The notes: a model not told the origin generated them from the letters alone. A stretch of 64,000 nt of DNA from Pseudomonadota bacterium (GCA_023386885.1 JAEWIX010000064.1:62001-126000); one strand, 5' to 3'. Positions 16,632-25,420 are shown, numbered from the stretch's first letter. A program made the numbers and translations.

Positions 16632-17912
16632 ATGGGCGCCAACGACAACAAGAAACGCATTCTCGAAGCCGTCGATGCCGGTTTCGACGCTCAACTGGAA
16701 ACCACCAGGCAACTCGTCGCTATCCCCAGCACGCGCGGTGCGGAAGGGCCGTGTCAGGACCTGATCGGCGATCTGTTGCGCGCGCGCGGCTACGAGGTCG
16801 ACGACTGGCATATCGATCTCGACGATCTGAAGGACCTGCGCGGCTACGGTCCGATCGAGCACGATTTTTCCCGCGCGCGCACCGTGGTCGGCACCTATCG
16901 GCCGGCGACCGAGGCAGGCAAATCGCTGATCATCCAGGGCCACTGCGACGTGGTGCCGGCGGGGCCGCTGGATATGTGGGAGACGCCGCCGTACCAGCCG
17001 ACCATCAAGGACGGCAGGATGTATGGCCGCGGCGCCTGCGACATGAAATCCGGCACCATTGCCGCATTGTATGCGCTCGATGCCATCAAGGCCGCGGGCC
17101 TGAAGCCGACCGCGCGGATTCATTTTCAGTCGGTGATCGAGGAGGAGAGCACCGGGGTCGGCGCGCTCTCGACGATCCAGCGCGGCTATCGTGCCGACGC
17201 CTGTTTCATTCCGGAGCCGACCGACGGCGAGATGATCCGCTCGCAGGTCGGCGTGATCTGGTTTCGCATCCGCGTGCGCGGCTTCCCGGTGCATGTATTC
17301 GAAGCGGGCGCGGGCTCCAACGCCATCATGGCTGCCTATCATCTGATCCACGCGATGGAGAAGCTCGAGATCGAGTGGAACAAGCGTGCGGTCAACGACA
17401 AGCACTTCAAGGACGTCAATCACCCGATCAATTTCAATCCGGGCATCATCAAGGGCGGCGACTGGGCGTCCAGCGTGCCGGCGTGGTGCGACGTCGATTG
17501 CCGGATCGCGGTGCTGCCTGGCTGGTCGATTGCCGAATGCCAGAAGGAGATTCTCGCCTGCATCGCCGATGCGGCGCGCGATCATCGCTTCCTGTCGAAC
17601 AACCCGCCGCAGGTGGAGTGGTCCGGCTTCCTGTCGGAAGGCTATGAACTCACCAACTCCGCCGCGCCGGAAGCGGCCTTCGCCAAGGCGTTCGATGCGG
17701 TCTATGGCGGCGCGGTGCCGGATCGCGCCTTCACCGCGCTGACCGATACGCGGTTCTACGGCCTCAACGCCGGCATTCCGGCGCTGTGCTTCGGCGCGTC
17801 GGGTGCGGCGATGCACGGCTTCAACGAATATGTCGATCTGGAATCGCTGCGGAAATCCACCAAGGCGACGGCCCTGTTCATCGCCGAGTGGTGCGGCGTC
17901 GAACCGGCGTAG
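16632..17912 (+). CDS. M20 family metallopeptidase (ArgE/DapE-type deacylase)
   Basis: This cytoplasmic 426-residue hydrolase belongs to the acetylornithine deacetylase/succinyl-diaminopimelate desuccinylase group. Metal ligands are visible in IIQGHCDVVPAG (His), GRGACDMKSG (Asp, bridging), VIEEESTG (catalytic Glu then ligand Glu) and CFGASGAAMHGFNEYV (His). A lid/dimerisation domain fills about residues 200-320. AGGGGGAACC precedes the ATG. Members remove acyl groups from amino acids; the precise substrate cannot be read from motifs, and no arginine or lysine genes adjoin it. It is therefore probably not the primary ArgE or DapE but a catabolic relative. Confidence 0.9.
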   Translation: MGANDNKKRILEAVDAGFDAQLETTRQLVAIPSTRGAEGPCQDLIGDLLRARGYEVDDWHIDLDDLKDLRGYGPIEHDFSRARTVVGTYRPATEAGKSLIIQGHCDVVPAGPLDMWETPPYQPTIKDGRMYGRGACDMKSGTIAALYALDAIKAAGLKPTARIHFQSVIEEESTGVGALSTIQRGYRADACFIPEPTDGEMIRSQVGVIWFRIRVRGFPVHVFEAGAGSNAIMAAYHLIHAMEKLEIEWNKRAVNDKHFKDVNHPINFNPGIIKGGDWASSVPAWCDVDCRIAVLPGWSIAECQKEILACIADAARDHRFLSNNPPQVEWSGFLSEGYELTNSAAPEAAFAKAFDAVYGGAVPDRAFTALTDTRFYGLNAGIPALCFGASGAAMHGFNEYVDLESLRKSTKATALFIAEWCGVEPA

Positions 17913-18113
17913 ACCTCGTCGACCTGCGAAACCCACGCAGGCTCGGGCGGATGATTGATCCCGAGAGAAACGGCGTGACCATGGGCGCGCCGTTTGCCTG
18001 TGGGTGCTCTGCAATCTGCTTGACGATTCAGGGAGCCTTACAGAAGATCATAGTCCGTGCCGCGCCTTCCCGGATGTTTTCACCCGGAATCGAAGATCGG
18101 ACCGGTTGGTTTT

Positions 18114-18141
18114 TTGACGTGAATTTTTGACGCGATACTTT
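18114..18141 (+). promoter_or_regulatory. Candidate sigma70-type promoter of the LuxR-family gene
   Basis: TTGACG (18114-18119) and TACTTT (18136-18141) are separated by 16 bases in a short AT-rich stretch that stands out from the surroundings. Transcription from here would start about 15-20 bases before the TTG start codon, giving a very short leader. This is a pattern match only. Confidence 0.35.
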
Positions 18142-18163
18142 TTAACCGCATACCCCGTGGGGG

Positions 18164-19273
18164 TTGTCATTGATCGATCAGCGCAGGCTCGACGACATCA
18201 GCCACAGGTTCGGCGAAGTCGTCATGGATCCGTCGATCTGGCCGGAGATCATGGAGGGCGTCTGCAAGGCGGTCGGCGCATCGGCGGCCATCCTTCTCCA
18301 GAGCGACGTTCGAACGCCGGATGTCCCGCACACTGAAGCGATCGCCGAGGGAATCCGGCATTATTTCAAGGACAATTGGCATCTGGTTGACCCGCGTGCC
18401 CGGGGCTTTCCCAAGATGATGTCCGGCGAGGTCGTTACCGATCACGACATCATGACGGTCGAGCAAATCCGATCCGACCCGATGTACAATGAGGTCCTAT
18501 TTCCGCACGGCTTTCAGTGGTTTGCCGGAATCGGCTTCCGGGCCGACTCCGCCGCGTGGGCATTGACGCTTCAACGGACCGGGCGCGAGGGCTCGTTTGA
18601 AGCGCGCGACAAGCCGCTGCTGGCACGGCTTGCGCCGCGCCTGACGGAAGCCGCCACCCTTGCCACCGCCGTCGGACGAACCGCGATCCTCGGAATAACC
18701 AACGCGCTCGATCTGATCGGCCGTCCGGCGATTGCCATCGGTCAGTTCGGTCAGGTGCTTGGGATCAACACGCGGGCCGCAGCTTATCTCGACCGCGAGT
18801 TGCTCGTGCGAAAGGGCCGGCTCTCGCTGATCGACAAGACGGCGGATTCCGAACTGGCCCGTCTGGTTGATGGTTTCAAGGCCATCGCCGGCCTGCAAGC
18901 CATCGATACGTCGCCGATCGTGATGCGACGACAGGGACAACGGCCGCTGGTGTTGCAGCCGCTTCCCGTTCCATCGGCGGCGCGCAATCCGTTTTTTGGC
19001 GCCCGCGCGATCCTCGTGCTGACCGATCTGGACGGGACTGCCGAGTTCAGCCCGAGCCTTCTGGTCAGGGTTTTCAATCTCACCCCGGCGCAGGCGAACA
19101 TCGCGGTTAGGATCGCCGCCGGACGTTCGCTGGAAGAGATTGCCGCCGAACTCGGCGTGACCTTGGAAACCGCGCGCCATCACCTCAAGGTCGTGTTCGG
19201 CAAGACGGAAACCCATCGTCAGGGCGAACTGGTTGCGCTCCTCAACAAGCTGGAGCGCCGACATCTGCCATGA
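18164..19273 (+). CDS. LuxR-family helix-turn-helix transcriptional regulator
   Basis: The 369-residue protein has a C-terminal LuxR DNA-binding domain at about 303-362: LTPAQANIAVRIAAGRSLEEIAAELGVTLETARHHLK, whose second helix carries the TxxTARxHLK recognition pattern. The first 200 residues have no recognised sensor motif, though NALDLIGRPAIAIGQFGQVLGIN (around 185) looks like the start of a PAS-like fold. A TTG start is used because it follows GTGGGGG and no better codon exists. No synthase of an acyl-homoserine lactone is nearby, so a quorum-sensing role is not supported. Targets are unknown. Confidence 0.85.
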   Translation: MSLIDQRRLDDISHRFGEVVMDPSIWPEIMEGVCKAVGASAAILLQSDVRTPDVPHTEAIAEGIRHYFKDNWHLVDPRARGFPKMMSGEVVTDHDIMTVEQIRSDPMYNEVLFPHGFQWFAGIGFRADSAAWALTLQRTGREGSFEARDKPLLARLAPRLTEAATLATAVGRTAILGITNALDLIGRPAIAIGQFGQVLGINTRAAAYLDRELLVRKGRLSLIDKTADSELARLVDGFKAIAGLQAIDTSPIVMRRQGQRPLVLQPLPVPSAARNPFFGARAILVLTDLDGTAEFSPSLLVRVFNLTPAQANIAVRIAAGRSLEEIAAELGVTLETARHHLKVVFGKTETHRQGELVALLNKLERRHLP

Positions 19274-19406
19274 TCGTTTGATACGAGCGATCCTTGCCAA
19301 CGACAGATATCATTGGATCAACAGCGGGCTTGTCATCCGCCCGTTCCGATGCTCACTTTCGGGGCAAGAATGCGGTTCGACCGCAACGTCAAACGGGAGG
19401 CGCAAC

Positions 19407-19805
19407 GTGACCCTGCTCGACAAGATCAATGCGATGAAGATGCCGTTCGCGGAGTTGAAGGGCGTCACCTTTGTCGAAGTCGAGCCGGAGCGGGTGGTGG
19501 CGCGGATGCTGGTGCGGCCGGATCTGTGCACGCTCGGCCATACGATCCACGGCGGCGCGGTGATGGCCTTTGCGGACTCGGTCGGCGCGGCGGCGACCGT
19601 CATCAATCTGCCGCCGGACGCCAAGGGCACCACCACTATCGAGAGCAAGACCAACTTCGTCGGCGGAGCGAAGGAGGGCACCACGGTGACCGCGACCGCG
19701 ACGCCGGTGCATCGCGGCCGCCGCACCCAGGTCTGGCAGACCCGGATCGAGGGTGAGGACGGTAAATTGGTAGCCGTGGTGACGCAGACCCAGATGGTGC
19801 TCTGA
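19407..19805 (+). CDS. PaaI-type acyl-CoA thioesterase (hotdog fold)
   Basis: The 132-residue protein is a single hotdog domain with the PaaI/ACOT13-like pattern LCTLGHTIHGGAVMAFADSVGAAAT (about residues 37-61), in which HGG and the following Asp form the active site. ATATPVHRGRRTQVWQTRI is the conserved late strand. Such enzymes hydrolyse phenylacetyl- or other acyl-CoA thioesters. The GTG start has GGGAGG seven bases upstream and gives the normal family length; an upstream ATG would add an unrelated extension. The gene is alone between two unrelated genes. The CoA substrate is unknown. Confidence 0.9.
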   Translation: MTLLDKINAMKMPFAELKGVTFVEVEPERVVARMLVRPDLCTLGHTIHGGAVMAFADSVGAAATVINLPPDAKGTTTIESKTNFVGGAKEGTTVTATATPVHRGRRTQVWQTRIEGEDGKLVAVVTQTQMVL

Positions 19806-19816
19806 CAGAATCGGCA

Positions 19817-19835
19817 CAAATCCTGAATCAGGATT
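19817..19835 (+). terminator. Short hairpin after the thioesterase gene
   Basis: AAATCCTG and CAGGATTT form a perfect 8-base stem with a three-base loop (AAT), 12 nt after the thioesterase stop. The 3' arm ends in TTT but then continues GC-rich, so termination strength is uncertain. Confidence 0.4.
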
Positions 19836-20065
19836 TCGCGTACAAGGGACGCCGCGCGATGTGGCGAAATTGAGATTCAGGGCATTCGCTAACAAATTGT
19901 TGTGGTTAATGATTTACCCGCGACACCCTGCCGCAATTTTGGATAAAATTTGTCCCTTGAAAGAATGTTGCGACGCACAATATTCAAACCGTGCGAGCGT
20001 CGAATGCGCTCCACCTAGGGAACGACGCCTCCTGGACCGGCTTTGCCAACAAAGGAGACTGGATC

Positions 20066-20710
20066 ATGCGCGACGATACCATCGCGATCGGCTTGCCTGG
20101 CGTTATCAGGCGACTGGATCGGCAGGAGATGCCGTTGCTGCGCGAACACCTGTTGCGTCTGGACACCGAGAGCCGGCACGACCGGTTCAACGGCTTTGCC
20201 GACGAGAGTTTCATCGAGCGCTACGCCGCCAAGTGCGCGACCGACGGCACCATCGTCATCGCCTATCTTGAGGGCGGCGAAGTGCTGGCCGCTGCCGAAC
20301 TGCATCCGGCGGACGGCGACAACAGCCCGCTTCCCGAAGTTGCCTTCAGTGTCGAGCGCAAGGTGCGCCGCAAGGGGCTGGGCAGCGTGCTGTTCCGGCG
20401 CCTGATCGCCGAGGGCAAGCGCAAGGGCTATGACAGCCTGCGCATCACCACCGGCGCGCAGAACGAAGCGATGCGATCGCTCGCCAACAAGTTCGGCGCA
20501 CACCTGACGTTCCGTCATGGCGAGTCGTCGGGCGAGATCGATCTGCGCAAGCAGTCGGTTGCAGCGGCCGCGCCGCGTTTCAATCCGGCGGAGGTGTTTG
20601 CCGCTCCGGCTGCGTTTGCCCAGACCGTCGCTCGCTTCAATCGCGACTACTGGAAGTGGGTGCTGCGCATGTACGGCCGGCGTTCGCCGGTCCCGCGCGC
20701 GGGCCGCTGA
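20066..20710 (+). CDS. GNAT family N-acetyltransferase
   Basis: The 214-residue protein has the GNAT acetyl-CoA site in VERKVRRKGLGSVLFRRLI (about residues 97-115), where R-R-K-G-L-G is the pyrophosphate-binding loop, and the following GYDSLRITTGAQNEAMRSLANKFGA as the late beta-strand/helix. N-terminal LDTESRHDRFNGFADESF is typical of a GNAT group found as the last domain of protein acetyltransferases in alphaproteobacteria. The ATG at 20066 is favoured by AAAGGAG eight bases upstream. The C-terminal 45 residues form an extra amphipathic tail (FAQTVARFNRDYWKWV). The acetyl acceptor is not known. Confidence 0.87.
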   Translation: MRDDTIAIGLPGVIRRLDRQEMPLLREHLLRLDTESRHDRFNGFADESFIERYAAKCATDGTIVIAYLEGGEVLAAAELHPADGDNSPLPEVAFSVERKVRRKGLGSVLFRRLIAEGKRKGYDSLRITTGAQNEAMRSLANKFGAHLTFRHGESSGEIDLRKQSVAAAAPRFNPAEVFAAPAAFAQTVARFNRDYWKWVLRMYGRRSPVPRAGR

Positions 20711-20740
20711 CGCGGCTTGCGTCAACGATGAAACGCGCGA

Positions 20741-20947
20741 TCAGGTCGGAGCCTTGAGCTCCGACGATGACAGCCACGCGTTGACCTCGATCGCGACATC
20801 GGCCTCGCGGGCCTTGGCGATCAATGCATCATGCCTGGGGCCGGGTGCAAGCCGGTCCGCGGCCGCACGAAAATCGATGGCGGATCGCGCCAGCCGTTCG
20901 TTGAGCGACGGCCCTGCATTTTGAGTGATGGTGTGAAGCATAGGCAT
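20741..20947 (-). CDS. Small protein, unknown function
   Basis: The 68-residue hydrophilic protein is predicted mostly helical (LNERLARSAIDFRAAADRLAPGPRHDALIAKAREADVAIEVN has a regular heptad-like spacing). The ATG has GGAGAGGGAG immediately upstream, a strong ribosome site. It has no signal peptide and no cysteine. Its stop lies close to the convergent acetyltransferase gene. Similar 60-70 residue helical proteins occur in Bradyrhizobiaceae without assigned function. The gene looks real on codon bias and ribosome site. Confidence 0.65.
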   Translation of the reverse strand: MPMLHTITQNAGPSLNERLARSAIDFRAAADRLAPGPRHDALIAKAREADVAIEVNAWLSSSELKAPT

Positions 20948-21208
20948 CTCCCTCTCCGTAGCAGGCGGGAGCATTTACGCTCTCACTCACCGACAGCCGC
21001 GAAGGCCGCGGTGAGTGACGGCATCATGCGCTCATATTGCAGCAGGACCTAATAAATTCGACGTGCTTTGCGATGGAACTCGCTGCCGCCACAATGCGAG
21101 AAGCCGTCGGCGTAACCTTAATCGGAAAGCCTGTTGCGAGAGAGCTGTTGCCGCCCGCGCCGGCAGGGCGCAGCATTGCGGCATTTCAAGACGTCATCAG
21201 TTATTGCC

Positions 21209-21421
21209 GTGGCTCAGCTTTTTTATTTTGACCGATGTTCAAATCGAATCCTCACCGGCCTCACCCTCGCTGAAACACGCGAGCTTGCAGCTTTGGAGAG
21301 GGAATGCCCGTCGCTCGCGGAATGGGACGCATATACGATGCAACCCGTTTCCGCGCGTGAGAAGCGGTGGGCGTATCTCTCGCAAAAGCATATCGAGGCA
21401 GTGGTGCGCAGGGCGAAGTAG
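21209..21421 (+). CDS. Small protein, unknown function (GTG start)
   Basis: This is a 70-residue product beginning VAQLFYFDRCSNRILTGLTLAE. The compact pattern LTLAETRELAALERECPSLAEWDAY suggests a small helical domain. The frame stays open upstream to an ATG at 21134, but the earlier residues look non-coding and the GTG fits the start of the ordered region. No strong ribosome site is seen. It lies between two minus-strand small genes and belongs to a stretch of unrecognised small genes. The function is unknown. Confidence 0.5.
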   Translation: MAQLFYFDRCSNRILTGLTLAETRELAALERECPSLAEWDAYTMQPVSAREKRWAYLSQKHIEAVVRRAK

Positions 21422-21504
21422 CACTGCGTGGAAGCCGTATGCAGGGCATCCCGATGCGCAAGCGCGTCGGCCGAAGATGCGCGACCGGGAGGTCGTGGAT
21501 CCTT

Positions 21505-21810
21505 TTACATGCCTGGGCGACGGTCGTTGCCGAAGCGGCGAACCGTGCGACGCTCCACCACGACGGTGCGTTGCGCGCCGGGTTCGCCGGCGATGACCTG
21601 CTGGGTGCGCGCACGCGCTGCGGTGCGGCTGGCCTTGCGGACTTCGGTCTGGACGGCGGCAAGCGGCAGACCCATCAGCGAGGCCGCGATTTCGGCCTGC
21701 TCGTCAGCGTTGTCGGTGATGCCCATGGCCGCGAAAATGGCTTCGTCCAGCGTCGGCGGATCGCGCCGCACGCGCCGGGAACCATACTTCGTCATCCAAT
21801 TGTCGCTCAT
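21505..21810 (-). CDS. Conserved hypothetical protein of rhizobial type
   Basis: The 101-residue basic protein begins MSDNWMTKYGSRRVRRDPPTLDEAIFAAMG. It then has an acidic helix (ITDNADEQAEIAASLMG) and an Arg-rich tail (QRTVVVERRTVRRFGNDRRPGM). This composition recalls short conserved proteins found widely in Bradyrhizobiaceae. No signal peptide, metal motif or known domain is visible. The basic ends with a central helix could suit nucleic-acid or membrane binding, but this is speculation. The ATG is preceded by GGCGGACGG. The gene is monocistronic. Confidence 0.72.
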   Translation of the reverse strand: MSDNWMTKYGSRRVRRDPPTLDEAIFAAMGITDNADEQAEIAASLMGLPLAAVQTEVRKASRTAARARTQQVIAGEPGAQRTVVVERRTVRRFGNDRRPGM

Positions 21811-21907
21811 CGTCCGTCCGCCTCTGAATCGTGTCCCGGAGGGTAACGGAAAGAATGCTGCATTGCAATATAATTGACCCCGCAATGCAGCTATGCGGTT
21901 ATCTCAA

Positions 21908-22207
21908 CTAGAGCTTTTCGATGCGGTTGGCGTCGTAGATGTCGATCGGGCTCGCCTCCGCGGCCAGCGATTGCAGAGTTTTCACGAAAGCGCGGGAGGC
22001 CGGGACTGCGAAGTGCGTCAAGAGCGCCGCGCGATCGGCCCATCGCTCGACAAACACCAGCCGCAGCGGGTTCTCGGCGTCGACATGGACCGCGTGTGAG
22101 ATGCATCCGGGCTCGGTGCGGGAACGATGGACGTGCTCAAGGCTGAGTTTGAGAACCTCGTCCAGAGTTCCCGGGCGGGCCGTCACGCTGCCGGTCACGA
22201 GAATCAT
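21908..22207 (-). CDS. Antibiotic biosynthesis monooxygenase-like (ABM/YgiN) protein
   Basis: The 99-residue protein is one dimeric alpha/beta-barrel domain: MILVTGSVTARPGTLDEVLKL, then SRTEPGCISHAVHVDAENPLRLVFVERWADRAALLTHF. Proteins of this size and pattern include quinol monooxygenases such as YgiN and heme-degrading relatives. The characteristic EPGCxxYxxxxD region is present with His in place of Tyr. It is 66 nt downstream of an SDR gene on the same strand and could be in its operon. The physiological substrate, probably a small phenol or quinol, is unproven. Confidence 0.85.
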   Translation of the reverse strand: MILVTGSVTARPGTLDEVLKLSLEHVHRSRTEPGCISHAVHVDAENPLRLVFVERWADRAALLTHFAVPASRAFVKTLQSLAAEASPIDIYDANRIEKL

Positions 22208-22273
22208 CGCCGCCTCCCTGTCGCCTCCAGCATACGCCGGCCTGTGACGCGTGGAAGGGCCGCGTTGTCGTTT

Positions 22274-22954
22274 TCAAACGCGGCCGGGCACCGGCAGCAG
22301 CGCGCCGGTGACGGCGCTGGCGGCGTCGCTGGTCAGAAACAGGATGACCGCCGCCAGTTCGTCCAATGTCACCCAGGCGCTGAAGTCGGCGTCCGGCATG
22401 TCGCGGCGGTTGGCGGGCGTGTCGATGGTGGACGGCAGCACGGCGTTGACCGTTACCTTGCCCTTGAGTTCGGTGGCGAGTGCCTCGGTCAGCCGATGCA
22501 CGCCGGCCTTGGAGGCTGCATAGGGTCCCATGCCGGCGCCCGAACGCAGCGCGCCCATCGCTCCGACATTGACGATGCGCCCGGCGGACGATTTCACAAG
22601 ATGCGGGATCGCCGCGCGTGAAGCGTTCACGGCGGTCAGCACGTTGATCGCGTAGAGCCGCGACCATGTCGCCGGATCGCCGTCCGCGACGGTTTCGTAG
22701 GCGAACGCGCCCGCGACATTGATCAGGCCGTCGAGTTGTCCGAAGTGCTGTGCCACGGCGTCGATGGCGGAGGCCGCCTGCGCCGTGTTCGACAGATCGA
22801 TACCACCCGCGCGAAACAGATCGGCCGTCGGCGGCACGGTTGCGGCGGCATGGTCGACGGCACCGACCCGATCACCGCGCGCGTGCAGGGCTTTGACAAC
22901 GGCGGCGCCAAGCGCGCCCGACGCACCGGTGACGGCGACGACTTTTCCACTCAT
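22274..22954 (-). CDS. Short-chain dehydrogenase/reductase
   Basis: The 226-residue classical SDR has the cofactor loop VTGASGALG (residues 8-16), INVAGAFAY (NNAG equivalent), an active-site Ser in the strand AGRIVNVGAMGALRS, and the catalytic Tyr-x-x-x-Lys in YAASKAG near residue 151. It is slightly short at the C-terminus but ends in the normal GALLPVPGRV strand. NAD(P)H-dependent oxidoreduction of an alcohol or ketone is expected. It lies upstream of and in the same direction as the ABM-domain gene, suggesting joint use on an aromatic or quinone substrate; this is an inference. Confidence 0.9.
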   Translation of the reverse strand: MSGKVVAVTGASGALGAAVVKALHARGDRVGAVDHAAATVPPTADLFRAGGIDLSNTAQAASAIDAVAQHFGQLDGLINVAGAFAYETVADGDPATWSRLYAINVLTAVNASRAAIPHLVKSSAGRIVNVGAMGALRSGAGMGPYAASKAGVHRLTEALATELKGKVTVNAVLPSTIDTPANRRDMPDADFSAWVTLDELAAVILFLTSDAASAVTGALLPVPGRV

Positions 22955-23061
22955 GATTATGCTCCAATCCGTTCGCTAAAGTTTTCTGGAAATTTATAAG
23001 CGAACTTCAGAGAAGTCTCGCTAGGCTACCATCTCTCCGTTCTGGAGGTTGGGACATCGTC

Positions 23062-23262
23062 ATGTTGCGGGATTTGCCAGATCACGGTTTACCGCTTGTT
23101 CAGCTTAAAGAGTTGCGGCGGGATATGGTCGTCGCCTTGCAGAAGCGCAAAGGGGCGGTGACCACGGAAGAACTGATGCGCATTGCCGCGGTGCAGGCGG
23201 CGATTTCGGCATTCGAGGAGGTCATTACCGACCTCGATGCCGAACTGGAAGCAGCCGCCTAA
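23062..23262 (+). CDS. Small helical protein, unknown function
   Basis: The 66-residue protein is predicted almost fully helical (LVQLKELRRDMVVALQKRKGAVTTEELMRIAAVQ and AISAFEEVITDLDAELEAAA) with leucine/alanine heptads that could form a coiled coil. The start ATG lies about ten bases downstream of a GGAGGTTGGGAC stretch, a good ribosome site. It ends five bases before the convergent AraC-type regulator. No domain is recognised, and no cysteine or signal peptide is present. Codon use is normal for the window, so the gene is probably real. Confidence 0.68.
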   Translation: MLRDLPDHGLPLVQLKELRRDMVVALQKRKGAVTTEELMRIAAVQAAISAFEEVITDLDAELEAAA

Positions 23263-23267
23263 TTATT

Positions 23268-24131
23268 TCAACGCATCTGCCGGAATTTGCCGGGAGCCAC
23301 GCCGGTCTCGCGCCGGAACATGCGGTTGAAGTAACCGGCATCGGCATAGCCGAGCAGGGCGGCGATTTCCTTGATGCTGAGCGACGAGAACGTCAGGTAA
23401 CGCTTTGCTTCCAGCAACAGCCGTCGTTCGATCACCTTGAGTGCCGACGCGCCCAGCACCGACTGGCAGATGCGGTTGAGGTGCGGCGGCGTGATACCGA
23501 GCGCGCCGGCGTAGAAGCTGATCGGCCGGTGATGCCGATATTCCCGCTCCACCAGTTGATGAAACGCTTGTGCGTGACGCTGCGCGCGTCCGCCGCTCGA
23601 TTGCGCGGGCTCGGTGGTGGCGAGCACCGCGCGATAGATCGCCGCAAGGGTCGAGCCGATCCGCGCGCGCATCGCGATGGCACGGCCCGGCGCGCGCAGG
23701 TCGGCTTCCGCAATCAGCGCCGCGATCTCGTGTCCGGCCTGCACGATCTCTGCGCTCTCGCCGTGAAGGATGTGCGGCCGCCGCAAACAGGTATCGACCT
23801 CGGGCGCGGGCGCCAGCGCCTCGCGGACGTCGCGCTCGAACAGTGTCACCACCACGCCCTCGACGTCCGGCGAGAAGACGTAGCCGTGCACCGGCAGGGC
23901 CGGGATCGCGATCAGCGCCGGCGGTCCGATGCGTTCGATGACGTTGTCCATGGTGACTTCGGCGGTGCCGCCGGTCAGGTGCAGAATCTGGAAGAACTGT
24001 TCGTGGCGATGCGGGGCGATGCGAAAGCCATGGAGTCGCGAGCGCGACAGCACGGTTTCCCAATGCAGCCAGTCTGGGCTGGTATCGTAGCCCTGCTCGC
24101 CATACAGCGCGTAAGTGGGGATGGCCGACAT
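23268..24131 (-). CDS. pobR: AraC-family regulator, probable activator of pobA
   Basis: The 287-residue protein has an N-terminal cupin-like sensor (FRIAPHRHEQFFQILHLTGG, residues 34-53, with the HRHEQ pattern of such domains) and a C-terminal AraC double helix-turn-helix at about 185-285 (LGITPPHLNRICQSVLG; LSIKEIAALLGYADAGYFNRMFRRETG). It is divergent from the 4-hydroxybenzoate hydroxylase gene, with a 113-bp shared intergenic region. AraC-type PobR proteins activate pobA in response to 4-hydroxybenzoate in several proteobacteria. The symbol rests on this linkage. The ATG at 24131 was chosen for the GGAG seven bases before it. Confidence 0.85.
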   Translation of the reverse strand: MSAIPTYALYGEQGYDTSPDWLHWETVLSRSRLHGFRIAPHRHEQFFQILHLTGGTAEVTMDNVIERIGPPALIAIPALPVHGYVFSPDVEGVVVTLFERDVREALAPAPEVDTCLRRPHILHGESAEIVQAGHEIAALIAEADLRAPGRAIAMRARIGSTLAAIYRAVLATTEPAQSSGGRAQRHAQAFHQLVEREYRHHRPISFYAGALGITPPHLNRICQSVLGASALKVIERRLLLEAKRYLTFSSLSIKEIAALLGYADAGYFNRMFRRETGVAPGKFRQMR

Positions 24132-24244
24132 CGTCTCCTCGATGTTCGAATTATCCCCTCGTTTGCCGGTTCTGTCCATTGGCAGCGCGGCCGCGTCCGA
24201 TCAACATCATGCGTGAATAGGGAAGCGAGCCGGGGAGGATTGTC

Positions 24245-25420
24245 ATGCGCACGCAGGTCGCGATCATTGGGGCTGGCCCGGCCGGCCTAATGCTGGGACG
24301 CCTGCTCGAGAAAGCCGGCATCGACAACGTCATTCTCGAACGCAAGAGCGGCGACTACGTGCTGTCGCGCATTCGCGCCGGCGTGCTGGAGCAAGGCACG
24401 GCCGATCTGCTCGACAAGCTGGGGCTGGGCGCGCGGATGCATGCCGAGGGCCTGATCCATCACGGCGTCGATCTGTGTTTCGACGGCGATATCCAGCACA
24501 TCGACTTCACCGGACTGGTCGGCCGCCACGTCACTGTCTACGGCCAGACCGAGGTAACGCACGACCTGATGGATGCGCGCAAAGCTTCGGGTTTGACCAC
24601 GATCTATGAAGCCGAGGACGTCGCGCTGCACGACTTCGACGGCGCGCACCCGCGCGTGACATGGCGCAAGGACGGCGCGACCCACAGCCTCGATTGCGAC
24701 TTCATCGCGGGCTGCGATGGTTTTCATGGCGTGTCGCGCGCCAGCATTCCCGAGAAGGCACTGAACCTGTTCGACCGGCATTATCCGTTCGGCTGGCTCG
24801 GCATCATGGTCGATCGGCCGCCGGTGTCGGATGAGCTGATCTACGCGCATCATGAGCGCGGCTTCGCGCTGTGCTCAATGCGTTCGCCGACGCGCAGCCG
24901 CTACTACGTACAGGTGCCGGAAGGCGAACGCGCCGAGGACTGGTCCGACGACCGTTTCTGGGACGAGTTGCGGCGGCGGATCAATCCGGCGGCGGCCGAG
25001 AGCCTGCACACTGGGCCGTCGATTGAAAAATCCATCGCGCCGCTCCGCAGTTTCGTCGCCGAACCGCTGCGGTTCGGTGCGCTGTTCCTCGCCGGCGATG
25101 CCGCCCACATCGTGCCGCCGACCGGCGCGAAGGGGCTCAATCTCGCGGTCAGCGATGTGGCGATGCTGGGCGAAGCGTTGACCGAGTTCTACGCAGAGAA
25201 GTCGCCCGCCGGGCTCGACGGTTATTCGAAGAAGGCGCTGGGGCGGATCTGGAAGGCCGAACGCTTCTCGTGGTGGATGACCTCGCTGCTGCACACCTTC
25301 CCGGAGACCGGCGCTTTCGGTCGCCGCATCCAGCGCGCCGATTTCGATTACCTCTCGGGTTCAAGGGCGGCGCAGACGAGCCTTGCCGAGAACTATACGG
25401 GCTTGAGCCTGGGCACATAA
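24245..25420 (+). CDS. pobA: 4-hydroxybenzoate 3-monooxygenase
   Basis: PobA is an FAD enzyme that hydroxylates 4-hydroxybenzoate to protocatechuate with NAD(P)H and O2. The 391-residue length matches the family. Motifs are the FAD loop GAGPAG (9-14), the DG motif in CDFIAGCDGFHGVSR, and the second FAD motif in LFLAGDAAHIVPPTGAKGLNLA. The substrate-site pattern TRSRYYVQVP is present, containing the Arg and Tyr used to bind the carboxylate and phenolate. ENYTGL near the end carries the second active-site Tyr. The start has GGGGAGGA upstream. Divergence from an AraC-type regulator supports an inducible catabolic role feeding the beta-ketoadipate pathway, whose other genes are not in the window. 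Confidence 0.97.
   Translation: MRTQVAIIGAGPAGLMLGRLLEKAGIDNVILERKSGDYVLSRIRAGVLEQGTADLLDKLGLGARMHAEGLIHHGVDLCFDGDIQHIDFTGLVGRHVTVYGQTEVTHDLMDARKASGLTTIYEAEDVALHDFDGAHPRVTWRKDGATHSLDCDFIAGCDGFHGVSRASIPEKALNLFDRHYPFGWLGIMVDRPPVSDELIYAHHERGFALCSMRSPTRSRYYVQVPEGERAEDWSDDRFWDELRRRINPAAAESLHTGPSIEKSIAPLRSFVAEPLRFGALFLAGDAAHIVPPTGAKGLNLAVSDVAMLGEALTEFYAEKSPAGLDGYSKKALGRIWKAERFSWWMTSLLHTFPETGAFGRRIQRADFDYLSGSRAAQTSLAENYTGLSLGT

Noticed and set aside
16314..18014. Long minus-strand open frame covering the M20 peptidase gene
   Set aside because: It is antisense to a protein with all metal ligands. Only its last 87 codons (16050-16313) look like a real small gene with a signal peptide.
18164..19273. 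LuxR-family gene as a quorum-sensing receptor
   Set aside because: There is no acyl-homoserine lactone synthase nearby and the N-terminal part lacks the conserved autoinducer-binding pattern; only the DNA-binding domain is certain.
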